Source: Mesobacillus subterraneus (GTDB taxonomy: Bacteria > Bacillota > Bacilli > Bacillales > Cytobacillaceae). Taken from it: DNA of 64,000 bases. The stretch spans positions 186,001 to 250,000 of the forward strand of contig NZ_JAMBOF010000006.1 of NCBI RefSeq assembly GCF_023715485.1, given 5' to 3'. Position numbers and translations under genes: made by a program. Of the stretch, positions 1 through 8,430 are shown piece by piece. Numbering within the stretch: position 1 is the first letter of the stretch; each line of letters starts with the position of its first letter. The notes below the pieces were generated by a model. That model ran no database searches, was not told the origin of the DNA, and saw only the letters and a program-made list of their open reading frames with translations.

Positions 1-1098
1 TATGCCAATAAAGCCTATGGCCAGTGGGCTGGATTCAGCTGCGGATGGAATTATTGGAGCTCCAATATCTTGATCATGGGCAGCCAATTAACAGCCCTTT
101 CAATTTTATCGCAATTCTGGTTTCCGGACGTCCCTTTGTGGGTTTTCGCTTCTGGCTATGCAGTCTTGTCCATTGGTGTTGTCCTCACGGGAAATAAGGG
201 GTTTGATAAGGTAGAGGATTTGTTGGCGATCATTAAAACGGCAGCAATTATAATGTTCATTATCATCGCTGTTGCAGCTTTCTTAGGCTGGTTCAACTTG
301 GATGCAAGAGAACCCTTGATCCCCAATTCCTCACAAAAATTATTCCCTGAGGGTTTTAAAGGCTTTTGGTCTTCATTGATTTATGCCTTTTATGCATATG
401 GAGGAATTGAAGTAATCGGTCTGATGGCCACCAGGCTTAAGAAGAAAAAGGATGCCCCAAAAGCCGGCATAATCATGTTAATCTTACTGGTTATTACTTA
501 TGTTCTTGCTCTGGGACTTGCTGTGCTGATGGCTGCACATGGATCCTTCCATGAGAAAGAGAGTCCCTTTGTAACGGCTCTTGGTGAATACGATTTAGCT
601 TTCTTCCCACATGTATTTAACGGAGCGATTATCGTGGCAGGGTTCTCTACCATGACGGCATCATTGTTTGGCGTTACGACTTTGCTGGTCACACTAGCTA
701 ACGATGGAGATGCACCAAAGGTCTTTTCTAAAAAACTTAAGAAATGGAAGCAGCTGCCTTTGCCGTCTCTGGGTTTAGCGGTAGTAGGCCTGATTGCTTC
801 GATTGTAACAGCCTTGCTGCTGCCAGGAAAAATTTATGAATACATTACAACTGCAGCAGGTATCCTCATTTTGTTCAACTGGGCTTTTATCATCATATCC
901 TCGCTTAAGATCCTTGAAATGAAAGCCTGGGGAAAATTGGCTGCTTTCACCGGTATAGCATTGATTCTCGCAGCTGTTAGCGGAACACTGATGGAGAAAA
1001 GCATCAGAATGGGGTTCTTCGTGAGCATAGTTGTGGTCTTTATCATCGGTATTATTGCGGCAGTCTTACAAAAAAAGGTATGGAATAAGAGAAGTTGA
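1..1098 (+). CDS. APC-family amino acid permease, 5' end outside window
   Basis: The reading frame is open from base 1, so the N-terminus lies upstream of the window and 365 residues are visible. They form about nine to ten hydrophobic helices separated by short basic loops. The sequence includes a GGIEVIGL-type segment and a KKDAPKA loop, as in AnsP/ProY/GABA-permease-like members of the amino acid-polyamine-organocation superfamily. It should import an amino acid by proton symport in the cytoplasmic membrane; the substrate cannot be read from this part. The gene ends in TGA at 1096-1098, 57 bases before the next gene. Family assignment is firm; substrate is unknown. Confidence 0.85.
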   Translation, partial: YANKAYGQWAGFSCGWNYWSSNILIMGSQLTALSILSQFWFPDVPLWVFASGYAVLSIGVVLTGNKGFDKVEDLLAIIKTAAIIMFIIIAVAAFLGWFNLDAREPLIPNSSQKLFPEGFKGFWSSLIYAFYAYGGIEVIGLMATRLKKKKDAPKAGIIMLILLVITYVLALGLAVLMAAHGSFHEKESPFVTALGEYDLAFFPHVFNGAIIVAGFSTMTASLFGVTTLLVTLANDGDAPKVFSKKLKKWKQLPLPSLGLAVVGLIASIVTALLLPGKIYEYITTAAGILILFNWAFIIISSLKILEMKAWGKLAAFTGIALILAAVSGTLMEKSIRMGFFVSIVVVFIIGIIAAVLQKKVWNKRS

Positions 1099-1155
1099 AC
1101 AAAGTAATGGATTAACCGGTCTCTTTAAAACAAATTTCATAAAGGAGATTCAAAT

Positions 1156-1611
1156 ATGAAGCATCTTAGAGCAATTGCTACAAAATTCGTTGTAAGCCTC
1201 GTTGTTCTATATGTCATTCTTGGAGTAATGTATGACATGTCATTTACGAACGTATTTTGGATTTCTCTGGTCCTTGGACTAGCTTCTTATGTAATAGGAG
1301 ACTTGTTCCTTCTGCCGAAAACCAATAACACGATTGCCACAATGGCAGACTTTGGACTGGCATTCATGGTCATCTGGCTATTGGGGGAGAGCCTGACATA
1401 CGGGGAAAGTTTATTGTTACCTTCACTTATTGCAGCAGCAGGAGTAGCGGTTTTTGAATATTTTTTCCACAAGTATATGGCAGACAGAGTATTGGAAGAC
1501 GAAGATAGAAGACATCAACCTCATACAAATTATCGTTACCAAACAGAGGCTGCTGAAGAGCTTTACCCCGTCAAACCTGATGTAAGAAGCGACGACCCAG
1601 AAAAAGAATAA
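1156..1611 (+). CDS. YndM family (DUF2512) membrane protein
   Basis: 151 residues with four predicted membrane helices in the first 115 residues, then a charged hydrophilic tail rich in Glu, Asp and Arg. This is the layout of the Bacillus YndM/DUF2512 family, whose function is unknown. An AAAGGAG ribosome binding site lies about 8 bases before the ATG. The gene follows the permease in the same direction with a 57-base gap and ends at a strong hairpin terminator. Recognised by overall pattern; no catalytic motif is visible. Confidence 0.8.
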   Translation: MKHLRAIATKFVVSLVVLYVILGVMYDMSFTNVFWISLVLGLASYVIGDLFLLPKTNNTIATMADFGLAFMVIWLLGESLTYGESLLLPSLIAAAGVAVFEYFFHKYMADRVLEDEDRRHQPHTNYRYQTEAAEELYPVKPDVRSDDPEKE

Positions 1612-1615
1612 CCAA

Positions 1616-1644
1616 AAAGAGCTGCCCTCGGCAGCTCTTTTCAA
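1616..1644. terminator. Bidirectional rho-independent terminator
   Basis: An 11-bp perfect stem (AAAGAGCTGCC, loop CTC, GGCAGCTCTTT) followed by T residues on the plus strand, with an A-run on the other side. It sits between the convergent yndM-like gene and the PAP2 gene and can serve both. Confidence 0.85.
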
Positions 1645-1670
1645 TTTACTAACTTGGACGGCAGGAATAC

Positions 1671-2315
1671 TCATTCTTTTATATATACAGTATTCGACTT
1701 TGCAGCGAATTTAAGTTCATAGAGTTCAAAAACGATTCCATAAATGAAGGACGTTAAAAACATAGAAGCAAACATGTCCAAGATGTAATGCTGTTTTACA
1801 AAGAGGGTAGAAATAATGATCATCGAACCCATTACTGATACAAAGACTGAATGAAAAATATGTTTATTGCGGATATTGATGTTTCCGAGAATGATTGCAA
1901 ACGTCGTTAAAACATGGATGCTCGGAAATGCATTAAAAGGCTGGTCATGGCTATAAATCATCCCTACCAGGTCGACCAGAAATCCATCTCCAACGAGTTT
2001 AGGCCGAGGAACTGTCGTTTGAAAATAAAAGTAAATCACAAAACAAACTAATTCGCCAACGACTATTACACTCAATGTTTTTAGATATACACTAATATCC
2101 TTATACCAGAAATATATCAGATAACCCAGGATGAACGCATACCAAACTATATACGGCACAATAAAAATCGGCAGGAAAGGAATCATTGTGTCCAGATTGG
2201 TTGAGAGGATAACTGGATTACGAGGATTGGTATTTAAAATCTTATATATTAATCCTAAAACTGGCATCACCAGTAAAAATAATAAATAAGGCGTTTCTTT
2301 CAATTTAGCGTTCAT
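1671..2315 (-). CDS. PAP2-superfamily membrane phosphatase
   Basis: 214 residues with about six membrane helices. The phosphatidic acid phosphatase type 2 motifs can be read in order: TTVPRP near residues 100-105, FPSIHV at 130-135 with the predicted catalytic His134, and KQHYILD at 174-180 with His176 and Asp180. The spacing fits the PAP2_3 (inositolphosphotransferase-like) branch. It probably removes phosphate from a lipid or undecaprenyl-type pyrophosphate at the membrane; the substrate is not readable. The start is the ATG at 2315, 7 bases after AAAGGGG on the minus strand. It is a single gene facing the DUF2512 gene. Confidence 0.8.
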   Translation of the reverse strand: MNAKLKETPYLLFLLVMPVLGLIYKILNTNPRNPVILSTNLDTMIPFLPIFIVPYIVWYAFILGYLIYFWYKDISVYLKTLSVIVVGELVCFVIYFYFQTTVPRPKLVGDGFLVDLVGMIYSHDQPFNAFPSIHVLTTFAIILGNINIRNKHIFHSVFVSVMGSMIIISTLFVKQHYILDMFASMFLTSFIYGIVFELYELKFAAKSNTVYIKE

Positions 2316-2664
2316 AATTTGTCCCCTTTAACTTAATTGGTCCTGATGTATAAATACCACAAAACATCATTAATAATCACAAAGAAGATAATAATACTTT
2401 TCAGAAATATTATAGTTAAAAAAAACAACTCCAATTATATAGACGTTCAGAACTTCATGATGGTTCCAACGCCCTAATAAAAATTGTTTAAAATAACTCC
2501 CTTTTAAGGACAATCTCTCTCATTGGGAGCATTGCATATTAAATTGGAAAGCACCAGGATAGGCTACAAAATTTCAGGGATTATTTATGTTGGCCGAATA
2601 AGAAGGTTATGTGGATTAAATAAAAGAAAATAATCAAGGGGAAGCAAAATAGTAGAAAGAACAA

Positions 2665-2780
2665 AAAGCGCAAGCGCCTCGTTCAGCCCCGACAAGCGCT
2701 GGAGGGCCGACCGGTGAAGTCGTTCTTTGACTTCATTGGGCGGACCGAAGCGACTCGAGGGGCTAGGCGCTGGAGCTGGA
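2665..2780. repeat. 116-bp folded dispersed repeat, copy 1
   Basis: GC-rich segment almost identical to 57290-57405, with only a handful of substitutions and no length change. The ends are complementary (GCGCCT and AGCCCC near one end, GGGGCTAGGCGC near the other). An inner GAAGTC/GACTTC hairpin and a GGCCGACC/GGACCGAAG segment lie between, so it can fold as a long branched hairpin. It is intergenic and has no coding content. Confidence 0.85.
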
Positions 2781-2838
2781 TTAAGAAGACTACATATAGT
2801 TATCCACAACTAAATAATTTTATAATTTCCTAAAGAAT

Positions 2839-2862
2839 AAAAAAAACCTTGATAAGTCAAGG
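2839..2862 (-). terminator. Terminator of tRNA-Arg
   Basis: On the minus strand, CCTTGA, loop CTTA, TCAAGG, followed by eight T residues. It lies about 10 bases beyond the 3' end of the tRNA. Confidence 0.85.
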
Positions 2863-2872
2863 CTTTTAAAAG

Positions 2873-2946
2873 CGTCCCAGAGAGGATTCGAACCTCCGAC
2901 CTACAGTTTAGGAAACTGTTGCTCTATCCTACTGAGCTACTGAGAC
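2873..2946 (-). tRNA. tRNA-Arg (anticodon CCT)
   Basis: Read on the minus strand. The acceptor arms GTCTCAG and CTGGGAC pair (one G-U). The D arm is TAGCTCAGTAGGATAGAGCA. The anticodon stem ACAGT/ACTGT encloses the loop TTCCTAA, giving anticodon CCT, which reads AGG. The T arm carries GGTTCGAATCC. The 3' CCA is not encoded. A terminator follows directly, so this is a single-gene transcript. Confidence 0.95.
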
Positions 2947-3023
2947 AAGGATATAATTTTAACGACTCAATTATTATATGATGAAACTCGAGATATTTCA
3001 AGATGAATTTTAATGGAATTTTT

Positions 3024-3067
3024 AAAAGCATTCATAAAGCTAAATTTTCAGCTTAATGAATGCTTTT
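3024..3067. terminator. Long hairpin between tRNA and YitT gene
   Basis: AAAAGCATTCAT and ATGAATGCTTTT form a 12-bp perfect outer stem with an inner AAGCT/AGCTT stem. T-runs on both strands suit a bidirectional terminator. The YitT gene on the minus strand ends about 115 bases away. Confidence 0.65.
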
Positions 3068-3157
3068 AAATTAAGGGTATTTATCCATGTAATACTGCTT
3101 ACCAGGCTTACACCATGAATATCTCCTAGCTTCGTAAAATCCAGAATTAGGTGTGAT

Positions 3158-3180
3158 AGCAACAAATTCAAAAAGAGTCT
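3158..3180. repeat. Degenerate end of GGCTCTTTTCG-type repeat
   Basis: AGCAACAAATTCAAAAAGAG resembles the better-preserved ends at 5121-5145, 41643-41667 and 42313-42337 (AGCAACAAA-TTTACGAAAAGAGCC). It lies just beyond the stop codon of the YitT gene. Only one end is recognisable. Confidence 0.45.
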
Positions 3181-3183
3181 ATA

Positions 3184-3996
3184 TTAATGATGTTTTCTGT
3201 GAAATAGTCCCATGACTTCCAATGTTTCCGTTATGTTCACGAAAGCATCGGGATCGATTTCTTCGATCAATGTTTTCACTTCTGTAAGTTCGTAGCGGGA
3301 TATTACCGTTATGATTACATTACTTTTTTCGTTTGAATAGCCGCCCACAGAATCAATGACAGTGACGCCTCGATAGACATTCTTCAGCAGGTGCTGTTTT
3401 ACTTCCTCACCTTTTCTTGTGATGATCATCAATGTGAGTTTGACATGGTGGGTGTGAACTTTATCTATTACTTTGCCTAGAGCATAAATGGAGACAAGTG
3501 TGTTCAGTGCTGCATCCCAGCTAAACAAAAAACCAGATAGTAATATAACAATCGAATTCATTGCAAACAGCAAAGTCCCCATCGGGAAATCCTTCCGTCT
3601 TGTAAGCAGCATACCAATAATATCAAATCCGCCGGAGGAACCTGAGGAACGAAAAATGATTCCAATACCCAGGCCGGCTATCGCACCGCCAAAGATGGAA
3701 GAGAGAATAGGGCTTTTGGCAAGAGGCACAACTGGAATTATATAGAGTGTCAACGAAATGGTAATTACAGACAGAATCGTGTACAGGATGAATTTCCGTC
3801 CCAATTTAAAATATCCAAGGACCAATAATGGGAAGTTTAAAATAAAATTGAATACTCCCGTGTTAATAGAAGTGAGCATTGAGAAAATAATTGAAAGGCC
3901 GCTGATTCCACTGCTCATGATTTCGTGCGGAATTAAAAACAGATTAAATGCAAATGAAACGATCGTGGATCCAATGATGATTCCTGTGGTTTTCAC
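3184..3996 (-). CDS. YitT family membrane protein with C-terminal DUF2179 domain
   Basis: About 270 residues. The N-terminal 170 residues form five to six membrane helices with the YitT hallmarks: NxxLIPHEI near the start, SSGISGLS, and a glycine-rich GGAIAGLGIGIIFR followed by GSSGGFDI. A soluble DUF2179 domain follows, with VTVIDSVGGYS and a terminal DPDAFVNITE segment. The family is widespread in Firmicutes; its transport or sensing role is not established. I prefer the GTG at 3996 because GGAGG stands 8 bases upstream; a TTG at 4011 would overlap that site. A second paralogue lies at 5308-6201. Confidence 0.85.
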   Translation of the reverse strand: MKTTGIIIGSTIVSFAFNLFLIPHEIMSSGISGLSIIFSMLTSINTGVFNFILNFPLLVLGYFKLGRKFILYTILSVITISLTLYIIPVVPLAKSPILSSIFGGAIAGLGIGIIFRSSGSSGGFDIIGMLLTRRKDFPMGTLLFAMNSIVILLSGFLFSWDAALNTLVSIYALGKVIDKVHTHHVKLTLMIITRKGEEVKQHLLKNVYRGVTVIDSVGGYSNEKSNVIITVISRYELTEVKTLIEEIDPDAFVNITETLEVMGLFHRKHH

Positions 3997-4204
3997 ATAT
4001 GACGCCTCCAAAAAACATGTTCGTTAGAAATATTATATAGATGAAAAGAAAGAAGTAAATTTAATAGTTTATTTAAAATTAATTAAGAATTTAAATTTGA
4101 GGTTCCTAATTAATATTGTTAGACATTTGACCCTGAAAAAATCCTATCAGATTGGAGAGAATAGGAGGGAAAGTTAAAACAGAACTTCTGGAGGTGACCA
4201 AACA

Positions 4205-4462
4205 ATGGAAAATGATTCAATCAGAGACCTGGTAACGGTACTGGATGAAAAGGGAAATCAACGGCAGTATGAAGTGGAAGCGTTGTTTGAGATGAATGGG
4301 GAAACCTTTGCAATGCTGAGGGATCAAGAGGGAACAGTATTGATGCGGGTGGAAGATCAGGATGGACAACAATTTTTAGTGGGCCTAAATAATGAAATGG
4401 ATAAATCAAATTTGCTAAATGCTTATCAGATTGCTGTTGATGCTGCACCTGCAGAAGAGTAA
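4205..4462 (+). CDS. DUF1292 (YrzB-like) protein
   Basis: 85 residues, acidic and without membrane segments. The pattern LVTVLDEKGNQ, then YEVEALFEMNGETFAML and a closing beta-rich segment, is that of the DUF1292 family. B. subtilis YrzB, often encoded near the RNase-H-like YrrK, belongs to it. Function is unknown. An extra C-terminal stretch ends in AAPAEE. GGAGGTGA lies 7 bases before the ATG. The gene is divergent from the YitT gene and stands alone. Confidence 0.8.
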   Translation: MENDSIRDLVTVLDEKGNQRQYEVEALFEMNGETFAMLRDQEGTVLMRVEDQDGQQFLVGLNNEMDKSNLLNAYQIAVDAAPAEE

Positions 4463-4565
4463 TCCAAGTCGTCCAATAATGGACGGCATATTTCAATTTT
4501 TAAAAGGGAATTTCATCTCAATAAAGAATAGAATAATTAGATCGATTTAAAATCACGGAGGGCTT

Positions 4566-5093
4566 ATGGAATTCCCTAAATTAGAAACAGAAAGGCTTAT
4601 ACTTAGAGAAATTACCGAGGAGGATGCGGATGAATTATTCAACAATTTTTCTAATCAGGAAGTGATGAAATATTACGGATCCAATCCGATGGAAAATAAA
4701 GAGGAAGCTGTAGGTTTGATTAATGGATTCACGATTAATTTCAGACAAAAAAGAGGAATTAGGTGGGGAATCCAATTAAAGGGCAAAAAGAATTTAATTG
4801 GCACTGTAGGTTTTCATGCTTGGTCACCAAAAAATAATAGAGCTGAAATTGGTTACGAGCTTAACCCTGAATTCTGGAACCAAGGGTTTGCCAAAGAGGC
4901 TATCAGTAAGGCAATGGAATATGGATTTCAGGAAATGCAACTGAAGAGAATTGGCGCGGTGGTATTCCTTGAAAATAATTCTTCAGAAGAATTACTGTTA
5001 AAACTCGGTTTTATCAAAGAGGGGATATTGAGAAGTTATATCGTACAAAACTGCATATCATATGACACAAATATTTATTCAATTATTAAATAA
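4566..5093 (+). CDS. GNAT acetyltransferase, RimJ/RimL type
   Basis: 175 residues of a single GCN5-related N-acetyltransferase domain. It opens with LETERLILREITEEDADEL, the usual start of RimJ/RimL/SpeG-like members. The acetyl-CoA-binding region GYELNPEFWNQGFAKEA is at about residues 97-113, and NNSSEELLLKLGF follows in the place of the typical N-x-x-S-x-x-x-L-x-K-x-G-F motif. It should acetylate a protein N-terminus, ribosomal protein or small amine; the substrate is not readable. GGAGG lies 6 bases before the ATG. A monocistronic gene with a hairpin downstream. Confidence 0.85.
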   Translation: MEFPKLETERLILREITEEDADELFNNFSNQEVMKYYGSNPMENKEEAVGLINGFTINFRQKRGIRWGIQLKGKKNLIGTVGFHAWSPKNNRAEIGYELNPEFWNQGFAKEAISKAMEYGFQEMQLKRIGAVVFLENNSSEELLLKLGFIKEGILRSYIVQNCISYDTNIYSIIK

Positions 5094-5120
5094 ATGCCAG
5101 GTTTTAAGTTTGGCTGTGAA

Positions 5121-5145
5121 AGCAACAAATTTTACGAAAAGAGCC
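5121..5145. repeat. End of GGCTCTTTTCG-type repeat
   Basis: Reads AGCAACAAATTTTACGAAAAGAGCC, the inverse of the end at 40862. The other end of this copy would fall inside the acetyltransferase gene, so only one end survives. Confidence 0.6.
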
Positions 5146-5157
5146 GAAATAAAACCG

Positions 5158-5188
5158 AAAAGGAAAGAGACAGACTCTTTCCTTTTTT
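5158..5188 (+). terminator. Rho-independent terminator
   Basis: AAAGGAAAGAGA, loop CAGAC, TCTTTCCTTTTTT. It follows the acetyltransferase gene. Confidence 0.8.
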
Positions 5189-5307
5189 CTTTAAGCTGGG
5201 TTAATTTACTGGTGATTTCCGCTTTGGTGAGGCCGCAGGAGTCGACTGATCACATCTCCAATCACAAGGTGCTAGAAATCAACAATTTCCTATAACACAG
5301 CCTTTCT

Positions 5308-6201
5308 TTAATGAATATTCCTCTTCTTAAATCTTCCGCCGCGGACTTCTGCTATATTACCAACAGCCAGGAACGCTGATTCATCCAGCTCTTCAACTAT
5401 GGATTTCAATTTCGCTTCCTCAAGACGAGTGATGACACAAAAAATGACTTTTTTATCATCTCCCGTATAGGCCCCTTCACCAGTCAGGTATGTAACCCCA
5501 CGGCCAAGACGTGCCATGATTGCTTCCCCAATTTCTTTATGCCGGTCACTGATGATCCATGCGGCCTTTGATTCATCAAGACCGGCAATTACAACATCTA
5601 TTGTTTTGAAGGCGATAAAATAAGCAAGGATAGAATACATGGCGCGATCCCAGCCAAAGACAAATCCAGCAGTACCAAAAATAAAAATATTAAAAAACAT
5701 GATTACTTCACCGACAGAGAATGGCAGCTTCCTATTAGCCAGAATAGCCAATATTTCCGTCCCGTCCAGAGAACCGCCATACCGGATGACAATTCCTACT
5801 CCAGCCCCAAGAACGATGCCGCCGAAAACAGTTGCCAGCAACAGATCCTCTGTAAAAACAGGAACATTATGCAGGAAAGTAGTGGTCAATGATAATACAG
5901 TGATCCCCAATAGGGTTGATAAGGCAAAGGTTTTTCCGATTTGTTTATAACCGATGAAAAAGAAAGGGATATTTAAGATAAAGATGAATAGTCCAAGGCG
6001 AAATCCTGTTATATGAGAAAGGATTATTGAAATACCAACAATACCACCGTCCAGTATTTTGTTAGGAACGAGGAATTCCTCAATTCCAACACCCATCAAT
6101 ACAGCACCAAATATTATAAAAAAAATTCTTTTTGCCAGTTTTGTTTTAGAAATTCCCTTATGCTGATATTGGACAAGGGCTTCCGCAGGAATGTTGTTCA
6201 T
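5308..6201 (-). CDS. YitT family membrane protein, second paralogue
   Basis: 297 residues. A basic 25-residue lead precedes five to six helices with the family landmarks NKILDGGIVGIS, GGIVLGAGVGIVIRYGGSLDGTE and FGWDRAMYS. A C-terminal DUF2179 domain contains RGVTYLTGEGAYTGDDKK and DESAFLAVGNIAEVRG. Start at the ATG at 6201, 6 bases after GGGGG on the minus strand. It is a distant paralogue of the protein at 3184-3996, same architecture but well diverged, and the two are separated by an acetyltransferase and a DUF1292 gene. Function unknown. Confidence 0.85.
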   Translation of the reverse strand: MNNIPAEALVQYQHKGISKTKLAKRIFFIIFGAVLMGVGIEEFLVPNKILDGGIVGISIILSHITGFRLGLFIFILNIPFFFIGYKQIGKTFALSTLLGITVLSLTTTFLHNVPVFTEDLLLATVFGGIVLGAGVGIVIRYGGSLDGTEILAILANRKLPFSVGEVIMFFNIFIFGTAGFVFGWDRAMYSILAYFIAFKTIDVVIAGLDESKAAWIISDRHKEIGEAIMARLGRGVTYLTGEGAYTGDDKKVIFCVITRLEEAKLKSIVEELDESAFLAVGNIAEVRGGRFKKRNIH

Positions 6202-6401
6202 TTTTTCCCCCTAAACTAAAAAAATAAGATGTTTCAAATTCTTTACATAACAACTTAATTTTAGCATATTTTCGTACTCATAACCGAAATTAGCACTGAG
6301 ATTATTTACTTTTCCAGTGTTGATTGCTAATAAAATGGGTACAAAAAAGAGAAGTTAATTAGGTAGATTGCTTTTAATTATAGAAAAGGTGTTGTTGACT
6401 A

Positions 6402-7547
6402 TTGAATTTAACCTTAGCGATCGGGCTATTTTTACTGGTGCTGTTTCTTATTGGCATCATCGGAATCAAATTAATTAAAATACCCGATATATTATTATAT
6501 ATTTTACTCGGGCTCATTTTATCCAAGTTTATTGAGGAATCAAAGGTGATAGAGGTCGCAGGGGAAATAGGTCTGGTATTATTATTTTTCCTTCTTGGCA
6601 TGAAGTTTTCCGTCAAGCGACTGATTACCAAGAGCGGGAAGGTATGGAAGGGTGGGTTGCTTGATGCATTCCTGGGGGTTGTCGTCACTGCAGGAATTAG
6701 TTATCTCTTTGGCCTGGATTGGGTATCTTCGTTAATAGTCGGGGGAATTGTTTATGCAACTAGTTCCTCTATTACTGCTAAACTGCTCGAGGATAAAAAC
6801 AGGACGGAGAACAAGGAATCCGATTTCATCTTGCTTATACTTATTTTTGAAGACTTGATTGCTCCAATTCTTGTAACGGTTTTGATCGGTCTTACGGGTG
6901 AAGGGTTTACCTTTACAGACTTCTTAGTCATTTTACTTAAAATCGCACTTCTTGCAGGAGTAGCCATTTTCTTTGCAAAAGTAATCTTTAAAAAAGCTGA
7001 ACCCATTTTGAAGGAAATAAACCAAGATGATATATTTATTGTTTTGATAGCAGGTATCGCGCTTACTTACGGAGGTATTGCCATCCTGCTGGGATTGTCA
7101 GAGGTCATCGGTGCATTTCTGGCAGGTATGATGCTATCAGAACTGACAATCAAGGATAAGGTCGAAAAAGTTGCTTTGCCTGTACGGAATATCTTCCTGC
7201 CATTTTTTTTCTTGAATTTCGGACTTCATATCGAGTTGACAAGTGAAATACCGTACGCAGGATTATTAATTGTACTTGTCATTTGGTCGCTGATTCACAA
7301 GTTAATAGTAGGATATTTCGGTGGTCAATGGTATGGTCTTTCAAGAAGCCACTCATTGAAGGCTGGCTTGTCCCTGACACAAAGGGGAGAGTTTTCGGTC
7401 ATTATCGCTGCGCTGGCCACAGGAGAATTAAAGATGTTTGCCAGCATCTATATATTAGTCATTGCCTTCATTGGTACAATCCTATTCCAGTTGGCGCCGA
7501 GGCTGAATAAAAGGATAGTGGAAAAAGTAAAAGAAAAAACGAGTTAA
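6402..7547 (+). CDS. CPA2-type cation:proton antiporter (KefB-like)
   Basis: 381 residues with about twelve helices covering the whole Na/H exchanger domain: LLFFLLGMKFSVK in the fourth to fifth helices, IVYATSSSITAKLL and IFEDLIAP in the ion-binding core, and GAFLAGMMLSE. It should exchange K+ or Na+ for H+ across the membrane. There is no TrkA-N or TrkA-C domain in the chain and no KhtT/KhtS-like regulator next to it, unlike the B. subtilis KhtSTU system. Start at the TTG at 6402 with AAAGGTG about 11 bases upstream. Followed by a perfect terminator. Confidence 0.85.
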   Translation: MNLTLAIGLFLLVLFLIGIIGIKLIKIPDILLYILLGLILSKFIEESKVIEVAGEIGLVLLFFLLGMKFSVKRLITKSGKVWKGGLLDAFLGVVVTAGISYLFGLDWVSSLIVGGIVYATSSSITAKLLEDKNRTENKESDFILLILIFEDLIAPILVTVLIGLTGEGFTFTDFLVILLKIALLAGVAIFFAKVIFKKAEPILKEINQDDIFIVLIAGIALTYGGIAILLGLSEVIGAFLAGMMLSELTIKDKVEKVALPVRNIFLPFFFLNFGLHIELTSEIPYAGLLIVLVIWSLIHKLIVGYFGGQWYGLSRSHSLKAGLSLTQRGEFSVIIAALATGELKMFASIYILVIAFIGTILFQLAPRLNKRIVEKVKEKTS

Positions 7548-7556
7548 AATAGAGCC

Positions 7557-7597
7557 AAAAAAGCATCAAAGGATGGAGATCCTTTGATGCTTTTTTG
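7557..7597. terminator. Bidirectional terminator
   Basis: AAAAAAGCATCAAAGGAT, loop GGAG, ATCCTTTGATGCTTTTTT: a 12-bp perfect core with A and T runs on either side. It ends the antiporter gene and probably also the converging ywbE gene. Confidence 0.9.
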
Positions 7598-7638
7598 ATA
7601 TCTAACTATTGTTTTTCATGCTAAAACAGCAGAAATAT

Positions 7639-7833
7639 TTATTCCGAAATTCCCTTAACCCGGCCGACTTGGCCATCTTCGAGCCTTACCTTGATTCCAT
7701 GTGGATGTGAACTTGATTTTGTAAGGATGTCTTTAACAATTCCGGACGTAAGCTTGCCGCTTCTTTGGTCCGCTTTTAGTACAATATTCACTTTTAGCCC
7801 GGGTCTGATATCATTGCGGTTCTGGCCGTTCAT
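7639..7833 (-). CDS. ywbE: YwbE family (DUF2196) small protein
   Basis: 64 residues. IRPGLKVNIVLKADQRSGK followed by LTxGIVKDILTKSxxHPHGIKVRLEDGQVGRV is the YwbE/DUF2196 pattern, a small beta-barrel protein of unknown function conserved in many bacteria. Its ATG overlaps the TAA of the upstream gene by one base (TAATG), which implies translational coupling. No membrane segment or signal. Confidence 0.9.
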   Translation of the reverse strand: MNGQNRNDIRPGLKVNIVLKADQRSGKLTSGIVKDILTKSSSHPHGIKVRLEDGQVGRVKGISE

Positions 7834-8021
7834 TATACACCCATTTTCCGGCGTTGATTGCTTACTTTTTTCGTTTGCTGGCTCTTCATTTTCTTTGTCT
7901 GGTCCAGTTGATTAGAAACGCCTTTACCGCTTGCTGCATTCTTTTTCTTATTTTCAAGCTGCTGCTTAATTGCTTCCTGCAGGCTCATTTTCTTTTTAGG
8001 TTCTTCGTTATTGTTAACCAT
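7833..8021 (-). CDS. Small basic protein coupled to ywbE
   Basis: 62 residues, Lys/Gln/Asn-rich and hydrophilic. A central MSLQEAIKQQLENKKK predicts a helix and the C-terminus is very basic (QQTKKVSNQRRKMGV). I do not recognise a named family. AGGAGG lies 6 bases before the ATG and the stop codon overlaps the ywbE start, so it forms a two-gene operon with ywbE. The composition suggests a nucleic-acid or ribosome-associated protein; that is inference only. Confidence 0.65.
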   Translation of the reverse strand: MVNNNEEPKKKMSLQEAIKQQLENKKKNAASGKGVSNQLDQTKKMKSQQTKKVSNQRRKMGV

Positions 8022-8092
8022 GAGTGTCCTCCTGAACTAATTTTTGGTACATACAGTATAATCCTTTTTAAATAAAAAGGGAATTATGTCTT

Positions 8093-8355
8093 TAACGAAA
8101 TGCTCTATTAAACTAGTTTGTTGATTTTCGTTCCAGGCACTTCGCTTTCCGCGGGGCTGGCGATGAGCCTCCTCGTCGCTTCGCTCCTGCGGGGTCTCAT
8201 CTGACCAGCTAAGCCCGCAGGACATTGATTGAGCTTCCTCGAACCTGCCCACGCACGATGGAAATGCGTTAGCATTTTCGGAGGAGTCTACGCGCCTTCC
8301 ACTACAATCAACAGGTCTTTAAAACAACAATGGGCTTTAACAGGGCCTAACGAAA
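8093..8355. mobile_element. 247-bp miniature element, copy A, with 8-bp target duplication
   Basis: The element spans 8101-8347 and is bracketed by perfect direct repeats TAACGAAA at 8093-8100 and 8348-8355. The terminal inverted repeats are worn: TGCTCTATTAAA on the left, and TTTAACAGGGCC on the right where copy B has TTTAACAGAGCC. The interior is almost identical to copy B and has the same length. It carries no transposase, so it must have been moved in trans. Confidence 0.9.
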
Positions 8356-8430
8356 AAAATCAGGATTTTATTCTTCCATTATTTGCATTATTATAGATTA
8401 TACAATTAGGCTCTTTTTATTAGTGTAACT

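Larger units (their letters stand above)
2316..2872. other. Gene-free stretch with a folded repeat
   Basis: About 560 bases without a convincing gene. The first part is AT-rich and probably holds the promoter of the PAP2 gene on the minus strand. Bases 2665-2780 are a copy of a GC-rich 116-bp dispersed repeat. The end holds the terminator of the tRNA. The minus-strand open frame at 2585-2809 is an accident of the repeat. Confidence 0.7.

Noticed and set aside
3072-3182. A minus-strand fragment beyond the YitT gene that reads as a 30-residue protein-like tail
   Set aside because: No start codon or ribosome binding site, directly preceded by an in-frame stop, and its upstream part coincides with a decayed repeat end.
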